A DNA stretch of 64,000 bases from Phytophthora sp. 'mugwort' (Eukaryota; Oomycota; Peronosporomycetes; Peronosporales; Peronosporaceae), in the NCBI GenBank assembly GCA_033558025.1, contig JAUCEF010000010.1, positions 149,001-213,000 on the forward strand. Reading direction: 5' to 3'. The notes below the pieces were generated by a model, which made no database searches, was not told where the DNA came from, and worked only from the letters and a program-made list of their open reading frames with translations. Made by a program: the position numbers and the translations under genes. Of the stretch, positions 9,815 through 21,492 are shown piece after piece (the first letter of the stretch is position 1; each line of letters opens with the position of its first letter).

Positions 9815-11541
9815 TCAGTAGGCTAGATATTCAGTGTGCGCTGACAGCTTGGTGCATGCTACTGTCAAGCCGTATCCTTGGAGCTCCACACAATAGCTTC
9901 CATCAAGATCTCTTGCTGTTTCCGTTGTAGGGCCCGTTGAGCAGCCCGCTTCTTCGCTTCCCTTTTCCCGTCGACCGCAAGTTCGTAGGTTATGCTCCGC
10001 CTTCCGACATCGCGAACAGTGTATCGGAGAGTCGCCATTGATGTACTCAGAGCAGCTGCGCATCCGAATCTTTAGGGCGTCCTCTTACGTCTGTAATGGC
10101 AGGAGGCTTCAAATTGTCGTTTATCAGGAACGACACGTCGATGATCTTAGCGCTTCTCTCCACACTTCTTTGCAGCCTGACAACCGATTAGTATTCCGAA
10201 ATCTCAGTCAGAGGGTCAATTCCGCGCGAGAGTAGTGTCGCACACCCATGTACCCATGGATACTTGAGCTCAGTCCATAAACCACACGAGCACAGCTTGA
10301 GCGCTATGTTTACCGTGCCATAAGTGTTGTCGGATTCTCGCATGACTTCAACCTCATCTTCAGAAACTGGAGAAAACAGCCGCTTCCGTCCAAAGCAGGT
10401 TCTTCTTAACTTTCCTTTTTGCCCACGAAACAAAGTCATCACCCGAAGACTTGTACTTAAGTCGGCCATCGCTTGTTTGGCATTGGATTTTCCGAGTCAG
10501 TCCCTGGATGCAACCAAGCCAGGTTTCATTTATCTCGCCATTCAACCAGTATTGCGGATTCGGCGATGTTGGTCATAACTTGGCCAAACCTTGCTCTAGC
10601 GAAATGAGCGGAGATCCAGTTGTCGTTCCCAATACCGATTGACATCAAAGGATATTAGTTATAGCGTACGGCATGGAAACATGCATCAGCGTACACTTTG
10701 TGTAGAGCCTACGACACACAGCAAGGTTACAGCATGCAGGGTATAGGGTACATATACTTGGTACATTTTGATAGCAGCCTTACCTTTCAGGTAGTCTGTG
10801 GCATCCCGGTGGATCGCCGCGCATTCTTCCAGTATCTTCGTGCATTGTGCAGATGTCAAACATTGTGCCAGCTCAAGAGTCTCGCCGTAGAGGCCTGTTC
10901 CGAGCGCTGTCTTCACATTCTTCTTAGACCAGAAACCATGAGGTACACTTGGAATAACGTCCGCGATAGCAGCGTGTAATCCCTTTCACGATCGCTCATG
11001 ATGACGACGTCCGCATTGGTAATATACGGAACTGCGCGCTTCAGATTTTTGAGAAACCACTCCCAATGTTCAACGTCCTCAACGCACCCAATGGCAGCCC
11101 CGAGGATACATCGCCCTCGTAGCGTTGAGAGAACTCGCCAGAAATATCGTCCCTCGCTCTTTGAATCTCACATGGCATGCATCTAGCGCGATAACAGGCA
11201 AGCAGAACTCGCCGGTGTCCACCAAACTGCGAGAAGAGCAAGAAAGAAACGCTCATCGCGTTCTTCAGCCGAGGTCACCACGTGCCGGAGTTCTTCTCCA
11301 CTAGCGCGTGTAGCCAGGGGTGCATTAGTCCGTAGCTGCGTTCGCCGTTGGTTTCAGACGTGCGCTGGTTGATGTTGATCACATCATATGCTTGCTTGTA
11401 CGATAGGTGGGCACTATATATGCCGCGTGCGGCGACGATCACGTCCGGGACACGCACGCTGCCGATTGTCTTCATGATGGAGGAAGCAACGTCATGTGCC
11501 AGGATTGTAGGCGGATTGCTGTGATCTCGCGGCTAGCATGT
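9815..11541 (-). pseudogene. MULE (Mutator-like) transposase relic
   Basis: Pieces of one transposase lie in order on the minus strand with several frameshifts and stops. The N-terminal part (11541-11275) contains a helix-turn-helix-like HLSYKQAYDVI. The DDE core starts near 11200 with VIALDACHMRFKERGT-like sequence (first Asp) and continues with DVEHWEWFLKNLKRAVP and NADVVIMSDRE (second Asp, about 11100-10980). A mid part spans 10916-10686. A SWIM zinc finger follows (C-S-C..W-V-H-G-C, about 10290-10230). A CCHC-like knuckle (CSRCRKAEHNLRTC) sits at about 9990-10010. This order matches MULE transposases. The element cannot be active. I found no terminal repeats by eye. Confidence 0.75.
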
Positions 11542-11619
11542 GTGATCCAGGGGCGAAGACGAGATGCGTACACCTCCATGGTTATTTTACGCGCTCTCGA
11601 ACGATAAACGAAACCCAGC

Positions 11620-11930
11620 TATCTTGCCTCTCCCAGTGATCTTTGTCCTGTTGCTATCCGGAAACCTACAAAAACGATTTGTCTAGTGTACATTTATATA
11701 CCCTCAGTTTCCTTCAAACACCTCAGTAGATGACAACATAAACGTACCGTCGCACAAGACGCCGCAACAGCAAGCTTGAACTCTCTCTTCGGCGCCCTGA
11801 CGCTAGCTCGCCCTCGGTTTCATCCATCTTCTTGGTAGGAGAAGAGATTCTAAACTAAACGGTATGAGAGCCTTCCATGTGCACCCGTTCTAGGTCTGTT
11901 TGATGTAGCGGTAGACAACGCCTACCTTAC
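11620..11930. other. no recognisable gene
   Basis: Spacer between the MULE relic and the piggyBac-like relic. Nothing recognised in it. Confidence 0.3.
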
Positions 11931-11934
11931 TCAC

Positions 11935-12430
11935 AAGAAGGCCTCTCACTTCAACGGTATCACCTCGGTCAAACGCGTAAATTGGTTCATCTGCACAAGC
12001 AGCTTCTACAGCTTATGGACGAGGGTTTCAAGCTGAGCCTTCACTGCCTCCAATGACATGCAAGAGCCGCCGCGAAAACCTCGCGCACACACAAGCAGCA
12101 TGACGGTTGAATGGTCGTCTCGGGTGTGTCGAAGCGGTGTGCTCCCTCTCTCGAGGTCAACAGAAGAAGAGCTTCCTGATTACTCACTACTGCGAAGACT
12201 GTTCACAGGGCGACGTGAAGTGCTTTCTGCGCCCGAGGCGCGGGCATGACGTGTGTTTTCAAGTGTTGCACGACGACTTTGAGTGTGGAGCGTGTCATCG
12301 TGCGCCGCGCCCCCAAGGTCCCCGGGGTGCCGAGAAGACACGCCAAGAGCGATGATGCGAGAGCCGTAATGTGTTGCAAGCATGTTATTGACGTTTATCT
12401 TGGTTGCTGCGCGCTTTATGAAGTTTCGTT
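11935..12430 (+). pseudogene. piggyBac-like (DDE_Tnp_1_7) transposase C-terminal relic
   Basis: Frame-hopping plus-strand pieces match the end of oomycete piggyBac/IS4-like transposases. A helix LVHLHKQLLQLMDEGF occurs at about 11983-12035. It is followed by the cysteine-rich finger HYCEDCSQGDVKCFLRPR..HDVCFQVLHDDFECG (about 12182-12290). Typical family members read Y-x-C-x-x-C-S....C-x-L-C and then C-x-x-x-W-H-D-D-x-D-x-G. The catalytic core is absent, so only the 3' end of the element survives. Confidence 0.55.
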
Positions 12431-12683
12431 CCGATAATAACCACGTTTTCAGGACTCTTGCCATATGATCCCCATCACATAAGATGCTTAATTGTAAGTT
12501 TATCCTTCGAAGTCAACGATGTGTCCGTTACGCCGTAAGTGTACGATGTAGAACTCTGAAACCTCTAGGTCAGACCTTCTTAATTCCGGCACTTCGCAAA
12601 AATTTCTGACAGTGTGCCGCAAATAAGATTTTCGGAGTGCCTACTTTAACCATCCTTCAGTTCCGAAATTTCAAGGGGGAAAG

Positions 12684-14820
12684 ATGAGCAGGCTCAAGCT
12701 GAGCGTCTCCAGCACGCCCCCCTCCTCGCGCAAGACGCCGTTCCAGCTTGCCCATGCGCTCCAGTATGGCCCAGAAGTTGTCATGAGAGACACCAAGGGT
12801 GCTGTCAGTTCTGTTCGCTGTCTGTTCTGTCGGTATTTTGGACGAGAGGAGTCAAACGGAAAGCGGAAGCGAACGCAAAACCCCAAGTTTTACAAACTTC
12901 CTTTTCGACCACAGAATTATACAGAGCACAATGCTACTGCTCATGGCGTGAAGTGTGCATCATATCTAGCACTGAGTGATTAGGCGAAATCAAGTTTCTT
13001 TCCTGTCTAACTAGACACAGCAATCAGTTGACGTCCCATTTTGAGGACGAGTCTTCCGTTTTGTTTGAAGTTCCTGAGTCCATCGTGAATGACTTAATTT
13101 TTGGAAAGTTTTGGAAATTTTTATTGGAAGATGAAGATGTCCGTTGCAACCGCTCTTCGTGCATTTGGGAAAGTGAATTGCGGGACGTACACCATTATAA
13201 TTAAGACTCCCCTCCGATTCTCTCTCGCTATTCGACATATTAGTATGGATTATCGTTTCGTCAAAAGGCTAGTGTTATCCAGCAGCACTACAAAGCAACG
13301 GGCAGCCATAAACTTTATGCAATGACGGACAATTTGGCGAGCACGTACGCAGGTATCTCGTAGCTTTCTCTCTTCGCCGGATCGGTAATCTCATTGCAGA
13401 CTCAGACATGTGGGCTTTTGCATTTGCTTGCGATATATCGACACACAAAGAGCAGTCCTTCATGGACCAGCGCGTCCGGCTTGCGGTTCATGGCGTGTTA
13501 ATCAATCTACACTTGCTAGTAATCCCTATGTACGACCGCCACACTGCTAGGGTCCAATTTGAATAAATTGTGAAGGTGCTTGATGTTCTATTCACCCAGT
13601 GGAGAGAAAAGCTGATTGGTGTTTCTTCTGATGGAGAGAATACAATGACTGGACGTCATGGTGTTGTGACGTTACTCGAGAAGGAGGCCACTCATCCGAT
13701 ACTGCGAGTATGGTGTGTAGCACATCAGATGGATCTCGTGGTGAAATCAGCATATTCCATAGTTGATGCGAGAGGATTTTGTAAAAAAAAACAACGAAGG
13801 ATTTAATCAGTCACCTTCGCAGACAAAAAAAATGATTGGAGAAATGGGTAGTGTTGCCAAAAAATTGACTAACCGATGGCTCTACATGAACAACGCGTTG
13901 GGTTCGATTCTCAACAACCATGTTGAACTTGGTTCTCATTTCGAGCAACATTCCTCTGATTCACTGTCTCCGATGTGGTGGATCAATGCTGCGTTCGTCT
14001 ACGGCATCACTTCTGTGATAGATGTGACTTTTATTAAAATATATTTAAAGGTATTATTCTTTCCCAACAAACAACAGAAGTTGAGATTTTAGTGGCTCGA
14101 CTACGGAGTATTTTGTCTGTGCACCCGCGAATTGATGCTACCATTTCACATGGCATGAATGACGTTGTTTCCGAGAAGTATTGGCTCAAGGAGCACAATC
14201 TCATCAACTATTTGAGAGATCAAGGAACGTTTGTGAATACTTACCTGGGTAATCTGTCACCGGAAGACAAGCGATTGACTCTCAAACAGCAAGGTAAATT
14301 TGTGGTGCACATTTTTTTTTATTGAAGGAATGGAGCTCGTATAAGCAGAAAGGGACAGTAATAATCAAACATCTGGAAATGTTGCCCCACCAGTAATGCC
14401 ATCAGACTTGGTTTTAGTTCCCCCGCGTGATTTCGCCGATGATGTATTGGGACCTCGTCGCGAGCAGTTGGCGAAGTTCTGGAATCTTCTCAGATTGAAG
14501 CTGTAGAATGCGAACGTCGAGAGTTGTGTCGAACCAATCTGCTGGACGAGCCAGTGCAGATAGCAATTCAAAAAGAAGGCTATGAAACGAGTTTCAATGA
14601 CGGATGGGACGCTCTCGAGAAGGCTGCAAAGCCAAAAACGTTCTCGTATCTCCGACAGTTTTGCTGTGGTTTAGCAACCGTACTTGCCAACACGGCATCT
14701 GTCGAATCAGATTTCTCGATCATGAAATACGAATTTGAACGACCGTCGCACAGCGTTGACCTCCCTTCCATTAGAGGGAATTTTTCAGGCTAAACAGCAG
14801 GACCAGCTCAACAATCTAGG
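12684..14820 (+). pseudogene. hAT transposase relic, copy 1
   Basis: Ordered plus-strand fragments of one transposase. A BED-like finger (C-L-F-C ... H-x4-H, 12684-12983) comes first. Next are a region with YLVAFSLRRIGNLIADSDMW and MDQRVRLAVHGVLINLHLL (about 13350-13520) and the conserved block GVSSDGENTMTGRHGVVTLL..LRVWCVAHQMDLVVKSA (13618-13760). A helical middle part spans 13763-14325. The C-terminal hAT dimerisation segment, FSYLRQFCCGLATVLANTASVESDFSIMKYE, is at about 14640-14735. Stops and frameshifts separate the parts. A second, related copy lies at 21.5-25.3 kb. Confidence 0.78.
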
Positions 14821-15600
14821 TATACAGAAGTCGTAGTATTAGTTATAAATCGGCACAGTGCCGGAAATATTCTGGATATGCCGAAATAAAGCTAATACGA
14901 CACACTCGGGCATTGCCGGTATTAAGGAAGTCTGCTCTAGGCTAATCCTGATGATTACCGGATTGGAAAAGACGGTCTAATATCAACTTCTTGATTAAAT
15001 TAAGCAGTAAGTTACAACGTAAAATAAGGTGATTCGGGCCCGATGTCGCGGTAGCAAGGGGGGGGTAAACAAAAAGAAGTAATTTATATGTTAGCATAGT
15101 GCTCTTGCAAATGGGCCCTCAACGTGCGTCAATGCGTAAACCAACCGCTTTCTCTTGAGGTCTGCCGTCCGAGTTGGCTTGACACGTACCGTGACTCGTT
15201 CACGAAGAGTCCTCCTTAATATAGCGAAGGAGGGTCTTCTTCGGAATGTCGGTGGGGCGTAGATGCTGAAGACATCGCTTGGGCAAGAGGGCGCTCGCGT
15301 CTTGAGGTTGGAAGGCCCTAGAGCTTTTGCTTGAAAAACTTGGACGCCAGCTAGCGGCAGCGCCCAAACTGGATAGCCGCAGTCGACGCTGCGCCTCGCT
15401 TCAAGCGGTCATTAATTGACCGCTCAGCGAGGAAAAGCGCGATGGCTTGGCAGGTTTCTTCCGGGATATCGGGGTGCCAGTGGATCGCCCTATCGGAAAA
15501 AATGAGTGGCTCTTACGAATGGAGCAGTTACAGTGTAGAGCAGGCAGATCACAGGGGTTATCACCAGTTTGTCTAATACAGATAGTTTGGGCTAAACTAA
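14821..15600. other. non-coding stretch with several hairpins
   Basis: No coding sequence recognised. Three inverted repeats cluster at 15192-15432: ACTC..GAGT around a short loop, CCTCCTT..AAGGAGG (15211-15233), and a larger stem near 15394-15430. The stretch also has an 8-base G run at 15058-15065. A MITE or a structured RNA are both possible, and neither is proven. Confidence 0.35.
15394..15430. repeat. two-part inverted repeat (hairpin)
   Basis: An inner stem AGCGGTCA-TTAAT-TGACCGCT (15404-15424) is flanked by outer arms CCTCGC and GCGAGG, with short bulges between. It would form a stable hairpin in RNA or a cruciform in DNA. No rho-type role applies in a eukaryote. It may be the end of a small transposon. 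Confidence 0.5.
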
Positions 15601-15604
15601 AAAC

Positions 15605-16613
15605 CTAACTGTTATTTCTGTTCCAGGACCGGAGAAGTAAAAAATTTTGATAATTATCGACATCACGATGTATATTTGAAGTTAATCCACTAATGAAGGC
15701 GGTTCCATTTGAAAGAACGCGCTGATCTGATTCCCTCTGTAATAACAGCAGTGACAATATGTCAGAAACGTGGCAGCTACTACATCTTTCCCGCCAGGCT
15801 AAGACGTACCTTATTCGACTTTCCGACCTGCCGAACGACCACTCTACACTCTCGCGGACTACTGGCATAGCGTGATAACAATAATTTCCGGCCGTAGCTG
15901 TACATGCACTCCGGAATCGTAACGCAAAGGATCGAGGAACACCATATGCGGGATCTCCGTACACAGCATTACCATCGAACATCGAAAATACCGCTCAAAG
16001 TAGAAGCAGACGACCTTCACACAAGGCTTCTGGGGACCAGTGGAAGGAAGGCGCCACGCCGTGACATCGCGGCCCCCAGTAGTTTAACGGCGGGTCCGCC
16101 AGGTATTATTACCCCTTGATTATTCAGGCATCAAGTCGACTATTAAGACATTAGCACTCCACCTGTAGCGGTATAACATCTCAAGGCCAAGCTAAGGAGA
16201 CTTATCCATATGAAGGAAAATACGATAGAGCACCTTCCGAGTGCCCAAACGTCCTCGGCATGTCGATATGCCGCGTGATGTAACTTAGTCAGCGGAGTAG
16301 GGAGTAGGATACGTAGCGCTTCAGTTTGGTGGGCTTCGTCATGGGCCTCCGTGATGATAAATTTGGGCAGACAGAAAAGTGACGCAAGCATGTGAAAAAC
16401 CCTTAAATACATAAACCGGAAGTCGAGCACGTCATCCGCATCCGCCATGACTGCGAGACAGAAGCGGACGCTGGACACGATGGGTCGTCCGATAGCCAGT
16501 TCGCAGGAAAAAGCTACTGCAAGCGGCGTGGCCTCTTCACATCCAATCTCGCCAAGTAGAGCGCACGGCATCAGTAATTCCTCCATCGTCATGTTCTTCG
16601 ACGTGGCTGGCAC
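15605..16613 (-). pseudogene. PIF/Harbinger-like transposase relic
   Basis: The 5' part (16613-16143) contains FRFMYLRVFHMLASLFCLPKF followed by a TEALRILLPTPL-like segment, the arrangement of the N-terminal helices of oomycete Harbinger-like transposases. The 3' part (15982-15605) contains FDGNAVYGDPAYGVP, holding the second catalytic Asp, and RESVEWSFGR, holding the catalytic Glu. The core with the first Asp, between them, is lost or shifted at about 15985-16140. The 5' open frame begins at GTG, with ATGs further in. Terminal repeats were not found. Confidence 0.62.
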
Positions 16614-16770
16614 TCAAGTCGTTTGACGAAATCTCGGGAGGGACTACTACTCGACTATAAAGGCCCAAAAACGCCAAAACTGTGCTGAAGCACCGCAGAA
16701 GTACGAGAAAAAAAATAAGTTAAACTAAACCCACTCCCTAACCATATCCCCTCCTCAAGCGGAGGCGCTG

Positions 16771-16885
16771 CTATAATACCACCGATTTAAATACGTTCGT
16801 TAACTTCGGTGAGGGCTTCTCCATGTAGCCATGGGCTTGCACATGCCCAACGGCAGTCGCCATCACTGCGACAGTCGCGACGAAA
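16771..16885 (-). pseudogene. AA17-type monooxygenase, 5' fragment
   Basis: A minus-strand segment reads FVATVAVMATAVGHVQA|HGYMEKPSPKLTN and then stops. It is a signal peptide end followed by the mature N-terminal histidine segment. It matches the beginning of the intact gene at 17613-18416 (SYVQA|HGYVENPESEF). No ATG lies at the expected place and the rest of the domain is absent, so this is a broken duplicate about 0.75 kb downstream of the intact copy. Confidence 0.6.
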
Positions 16886-17040
16886 TTTAGTTGAAACCAT
16901 TGATTTTGGCGACGAGCGAGAGGTGGCGAGTACAATATATGCAGCAAAGAATCGGGAATGGCCTCATGGCTTAACAGACCGGCGGAACGGACAGCGAAGG
17001 AAGGCTGGAAACCCCGCAGCAGATCGCTAAAAGCTAGCAT

Positions 17041-17612
17041 GACGACGTGATTTCCTTCAACGATTAACGCAAGATTTGCCGATATTTTACATCGGACAGC
17101 GTAAACCAGCCTTGCGACGCATCCTGCCGGAGGACTCCGCTATGACGCATCGTCTCCGTCCGAAAAGCGCGCGTCATTCCGGCGGGCGGCTCTTTACATG
17201 TAGAATCGCTCAGTCGGTGAATCGACCCGACGTGCCACTTGTTGCTCGGAAAGACGCTCGAGCGCAGATGGCCGGGTGCATCTTGGTCTTTTTGTGTGGT
17301 ACGTTGGAAAAGCTGCTCGGGTCCCCTAAGAGATCAACTCAGCGCCAACAAACGTCCTGATCCCTTCACTCCATAGTAAACTAAAGCTTACATTTACTCG
17401 TATTATTCATCGGCATGCTCCAGTCTATTGACGATGGATGACCAACACGTACGAAGGCGGAACGCAAGATGGACAGGAGTGTTGACGGTCAAAGAATTAT
17501 TTTTTGCTAGCTACAGAAGCTTTGCAGTTTTACGACACGATGGATTAATCAATTTGATCACACTTGCTACGGACATCCACGTACGCCTTCTGAACTTCCT
17601 ACTGCTCGGAGT
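17041..17612. other. spacer between intact and broken AA17 copies
   Basis: No gene recognised. It may include the 3' UTR of the intact gene and decayed sequence of the broken copy. Confidence 0.3.
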
Positions 17613-18416
17613 CTAATCACGCTTTCGGTGCGCGCTGCACTTGCTGCTTGGAGCCGGAGTCACCTCTGGTGTGTCCACCGATGGGGACTCGGGGGTCAGA
17701 GGAGATTCGGTCGACTTGGAACTGTCACTTGTCGGGGATTTGGTGACCGACGGAGTTGTCTGAGAAGTGTTCGAGCCATCCGACTCGCCGCTGGATGGCG
17801 AGATCAGCGAGGCTCTTCCACCGGCGGGACCCGAAAGCGGGATGCAATTCTTGTACACCTGCCAGTATGTTTTCCCGTCAAGGCGCTGGAGTGCGAGCCA
17901 GTAGAATCTGAACATGCAGCCTCCTGACGCACAGGATGAGTAGTCCACAGGATTAAACACCGAGATCGTCTCTTGGGTCCCGTCACCGTAAGCACTCTGA
18001 CAGTCGTCGTTCTGGAGCACCATCTTGCCGTCGAGCCAGATTTCGCAGGGACCAGCATGTACGATACCACGTGAGAAGGTGGCCGTGCCGTCAGTAGGTG
18101 GATCTTTCGGGGACGCATCCGGGTTGGTATAGCCGCAGTCTGCTCCATACAGTGACGCATCGCTGTCAAGCAGCGTGCGGATGTTCTTGGCGTTGTTGGC
18201 CGACTTGAGCTCCTTGTAGAGAGCCACGAGGCCTTCGTCACCTTTGGCGTTGTTCCAGTCGCCCTCCCACTGCGGATCGATCTGCACGATCCATTCCGAG
18301 GTTTTTTTCTTCTTGAATTCAGACTCGGGGTTCTCCACGTAGCCGTGAGCCTGCACGTAGCTCGCGGACATGACGATAGATGAAGCCAGGGTTACGATGG
18401 ACGTCACGGACACCAT
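17613..18416 (-). CDS. secreted AA17-type lytic polysaccharide monooxygenase
   Basis: A 267-residue single-exon protein that starts at the ATG at 18416. Residues 1-23 form a signal peptide ending at YVQA. The mature protein begins with His24 in HGYVENP, the first ligand of the copper histidine brace. His120 in GIVHAGPCEIW is the likely second ligand. Cysteines at 94, 124, 139, 162, 167 and 191 would form disulfides. The fold ends near residue 195, followed by a Ser/Thr/Pro-rich tail that is probably O-glycosylated and ends SAHRKRD. AA17 enzymes of oomycetes oxidatively cleave pectic homogalacturonan during plant infection. That activity is inferred from family membership. The protein acts outside the cell. 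A broken relative lies just downstream, which suggests local duplication. Confidence 0.85.
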   Translation of the reverse strand: MVSVTSIVTLASSIVMSASYVQAHGYVENPESEFKKKKTSEWIVQIDPQWEGDWNNAKGDEGLVALYKELKSANNAKNIRTLLDSDASLYGADCGYTNPDASPKDPPTDGTATFSRGIVHAGPCEIWLDGKMVLQNDDCQSAYGDGTQETISVFNPVDYSSCASGGCMFRFYWLALQRLDGKTYWQVYKNCIPLSGPAGGRASLISPSSGESDGSNTSQTTPSVTKSPTSDSSKSTESPLTPESPSVDTPEVTPAPSSKCSAHRKRD

Positions 18417-19718
18417 GGTAATTGTTGTTTAAAGACGTTCAAGGGGGGTTGTGAGCGAATTCACGAATGATGTCCAACCGAGAGAGGGTCTCCGGTAGTC
18501 GCGCCGGCAGATCTGGGGCAGACTAGACCCCCAAACCGTAGCGAAAATATTGTAAAGGTACACATGTACGGTACTACTGACGTCGCCTACTAAAGTGAAA
18601 TGGTCCGGCTTTGGACAGCGAACACTATGGCATCTGGAATTACGGCAGCAATTCAATAAAGTAGGGACTCTGCAATGCAGAGACTCTACACGGCATCCTA
18701 CGGCTCTGCACACGTAGAAGCGAGCACTTGCCCCCCCCCCACTCCCCTTGGCCCCGCCAAAGACTCTTGAGTGCTGTGGATCGCGGTACAATAACCAACT
18801 ATGCTGCTGGACGGGTAATTCCCTGTTTTTAGGAATGTGATAGCTGTTCCAAATTGAAATTTCCAATGTAAGTGTAAGCCTCTAACTTCAAAATTAGTAC
18901 TTTGTTAAATGGAATATAACGAGCAGTATTCCAGCCGCTAAGGTGGACAGTTATGACGCCATAACTGTACAGAGCTGCCAAAGAGCTCTAGCACGACGTC
19001 TGCTGCTTGCGACCTTGCTTCCTACCCAACTGAACCCGGAGCGAACGCTGCATCTCTCGTAGACTGCTCACTGAAAAGCCGGTAATAGCTCGAAGCTTGC
19101 CAATCCACTTAAGGAGCTTTCAGGGCCATTCTCCGAATTGTCATAGCAATAGGCTAGCTTGGAGCAATTTGCTTCGAGTCCAAACACTAATCTTTCTGTA
19201 AACGGTTGAGTGGTAACATCTTTTCACGAGTCACTGCCGGCTCGCACGAGCTGGTCTAGCTGGTCGCAGATATGCCGATGTCGTCTTGAACTGCAGCCAT
19301 CGTGTGCACGCGGACACCATCGCAACGCCGAGTTTTCAAAGATATTTCCAAGTATTTGACCCCCGGAATCTGTCTGTGTTAGTGCTTCGTGTACGCGTGC
19401 TGCCACCGCGTCGATGTCCCACCGCGGGCACAAACTAGTAGCATGCACGACCCTATCCTAGTTTCCAATCGCACCACCCTCAGTCCACACAGTCCAGCGC
19501 TGCGAGCAGCGCATCGCGGCATTGTGAGACGCTAGACAAAGTATTTTACTGTACAGCATTGCACCATCAAGTCTCCACTGTGGCAGGATGGACGGGCACA
19601 AGTTCACATCTTCACATCTTCCGACAGCCCAGCAGAAAGCGACTATCGCGGCCCGTCGATCTTTACGTGAAGTGCGCGATAAACGGCTGGCATCCGCGGC
19701 TTAGCCTGTGACTCAAGC
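18417..19718. other. AA17 upstream region and spacer
   Basis: The open frame 18429-18866 on the minus strand is the upstream region of the AA17 gene and has no recognisable product. The 10-base C run at 18731-18740 lies here. Beyond it nothing was recognised. Confidence 0.35.
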
Positions 19719-19757
19719 TAAAGTCACTCACCGACTCTGAGATTGTGAGTGACTTTA
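19719..19757. repeat. 13-bp perfect inverted repeat
   Basis: TAAAGTCACTCAC (19719-19731) and GTGAGTGACTTTA (19745-19757) are exact reverse complements separated by 13 bases. It could be a hairpin, a dyad protein-binding site or nested element ends. No gene is anchored to it. Confidence 0.7.
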
Positions 19758-21480
19758 TCTGACACAAGAGGCTTTGCTCTTGCCGCCGCGTTTCATAGTG
19801 CAGAAGTCGACGGAGTTCCCACGTTGTCCTTGGATCGGACGACGGATGGAAGTGACCTCCTGATGGTAGATTTTGCGTGTACCTATAAATTGACGGTAGT
19901 GGTGGGACTAGATCGCGAGAGAATGACACATATGTTCTGATTTCATCCTCATAGAAACGAAGCAAGGCTTGTTTCATCTTCATCGTCACAAACTTTCTCG
20001 CTGCCGTTTGCGATCGCCGCATACGGTAGTATGTAGAGTTTGCTCTTTTGCGTCTTTATCGTCGTTCAGTCACTTCATTCGTCACAGTTCTGCCTCAAGT
20101 GTTGGTATTTTAATTAAGCCTTGATGCCCTGAATTTCCAAGTTTGCGTTGCTTTTACGCATCAACTCTAATGTCGTCCGTCTCGCCACAGTCCGCTTGAA
20201 CCGCTCAGTCTCGGAGTGTATTCAGGTCCATCTTCATCGGCCGAGACTACCGGAGTTAGACTTCATTGGCAGCGTCCATCGACATCACCTCCCTAACTTG
20301 CTGACAACTACGAACTACAGCTGTATGCACCGTAGGCCTGACGTCTCAACGGTAATTAACGAAAGGCAACCGATTGTGCAATACAGTCTACTACTCTAAG
20401 CCGAGAATAGGCGCACACCGGCCACTGCTACCACCCAGGAATCCTCGTTCATCTGCCGAAGCGTTCTGTGCGCTGTCAACCCGCTGCTGACCGTCTGCCA
20501 ATACTCTCATCGTAGGTGCTTTAAAATAGTCATTGTCCACCTGCAACTCCGGTGCGTTATGCTGTTTCTTTAATCACTTTAAATCCATGTCACGTGCCTG
20601 CTTGCCGGCGAATCGCCGAGTGAGGTCAATAAATGGCTTTATTGCTGACAGGGAGTGCGGTGGAATCCTGAATCAACTGGCTTGTGATCAATATATTTAA
20701 ATAATCTCTACTTAAAAATATAGTGTTTCAAGTCTAGAACGTGCCGCCGTCATGATATCTCAATCAACTCATACCAACGCATACGCTTCCAGTTGTACAT
20801 CTTGCGCAACAAGCATTACCGTTATCGGTAGATCGAGAAGTGACGCACGCTTTTGACTTTTAAAGCTTACAAGACGACACCACCAATATATATATATATA
20901 TATATTATTGGCGAGCATTGAACAAGTTGAGAATTGTCAAAGATTCAGTGTGGGAAAGAGTAGCGTAATTTATTTCACACCGGGCAGGGTGCTTGGTCAG
21001 TTGGTCGTGAGCGGTCTTGATCGACCAGATTTGTCCGTTCACATAAAGAATGTGACGCGTCTTGGCTACCGTTCAGTATACTCCGCAGGCTGGTTGCGGA
21101 TTTACTATACACGAGAGATGTGGCAGCTCAGTTTATTATTTATGGTTAAGTTCCATAACAGAACCCATACAGATTTATGTGTGGGAATGGGCCTTCCTTT
21201 TTATTTTTTCGCAAGTTGGCAGCTCTAGAGATTTTTTTATAATCGCATATTCTCCAATTACTTTTGGGTAAATAGCAAAAACACATCAGTTTTGGATGCC
21301 CACACCGCATAAACATCACCAGCAGACCACTTCAAATTCAGAAATTTATAATTTTCTTGAATCCTGGTGGGGACTAAAGTTCCGAAATTCGGGATTTGTC
21401 AGCGATGCTTGACCAGTCAAGCAGGTGGCAGTGCGGTGACGACAGCTTCCGGCTCGCTCGTTGCTGTAGTTCGGCACGTC
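19758..21480. other. no recognisable gene
   Basis: Short frames only (for example 19663-20022 minus and 20908-21228 plus), none of them matching a family I know. A TA-rich near-palindrome sits at 20883-20911. Confidence 0.35.
20883..20911. repeat. TA microsatellite with CCAAT..ATTGG ends
   Basis: About ten TA steps are bracketed by CCAATA and TATTATTGG, making a 29-base near-palindrome able to extrude as a cruciform. Confidence 0.7.
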
Positions 21481-21492
21481 TAACTTGATAAA

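Noticed and set aside
18429..18866. 145-codon minus-strand frame upstream of the AA17 gene
   Set aside because: No family resemblance; contains a 10-base C run; probably upstream regulatory sequence.
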